Below, in pieces: positions 5,752-5,756 of a stretch of 5,756 nucleotides of DNA; position 1 is the stretch's first letter, and the number at the start of each line of letters is the position of its first letter. Origin of the DNA: Actinomycetota bacterium (GTDB lineage Bacteria > Actinomycetota > Aquicultoria > Aquicultorales > Aquicultoraceae); NCBI GenBank assembly GCA_030017355.1, contig JASEIR010000119.1:2038-7793 (forward strand), in the 5' to 3' direction. The position numbers and the translations under genes are program-made. The notes below the pieces were generated by a model. It searched no databases and was not told where the DNA came from. It saw only the letters and a list, made by a program, of their open reading frames with translations.

Positions 5752-5756
5752 AAATA

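Overview
This is a bacterial chromosomal segment of fairly ordinary housekeeping type, centred on DNA processing and repair. Its use of ATA, AGA and AGG codons and its AT-rich intergenic stretches suggest a moderately AT-rich genome. The N-terminal signal anchor and zinc-module nuclease style would suit an anaerobic or Gram-positive-like lineage (Bacillota or Actinomycetota relatives). That placement is only an impression, because no 16S or other phylogenetic marker is present.

Layout. (1) At 35-247 (+) lies a small unrecognised gene of about 70 codons with a strong Shine-Dalgarno; its frame is open to the window edge, so it could be the tail of a longer gene. (2) A 196-bp gap follows. It holds a 7-bp inverted repeat, an imperfect 13-bp direct repeat, and a perfect 22-bp palindrome overlapping a plausible promoter just before the next gene. 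(3) At 444-1204 (+) there is an exported or membrane-anchored staphylococcal-nuclease-like (thermonuclease) protein. Directly after it, in the -1 frame and joined by an ATGA overlap, is a short Cys/His module of the kind normally fused to the C-terminus of such nucleases. This is probably one gene broken by a 1-base indel, or less likely a genuine two-cistron split. (4) At 1264-2610 (-) is rarA, encoding the replication-associated AAA+ ATPase; it converges on the nuclease genes. (5) A divergent intergenic region carries a good extended -10 promoter for uvrA and a TTGTAAT heptamer repeated with an 11-bp period in front of rarA. (6) At 2761-5643 (+) is a full-length uvrA with both ABC ATPase modules and both four-cysteine zinc fingers. 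(7) The 3' flank (5644-5756) has a 14-bp AT-rich tandem repeat, then a C-rich tract with G-quadruplex potential on the minus strand and a GC-rich hairpin. This looks like an interspersed intergenic repeat cut by the window edge.

How the genes relate: UvrA is the damage-recognition subunit of nucleotide excision repair, and RarA acts at stalled or collapsed replication forks. Their divergent arrangement allows shared control, but I see no LexA-type GAAC-N4-GTTC box. The exported nuclease is probably independent (extracellular DNA degradation or nutrient scavenging). I found no mobile element, CRISPR array, RNA gene or clear defence system. The points most worth a second look are the split nuclease, the palindrome in front of it, and the repeats at the 3' end.
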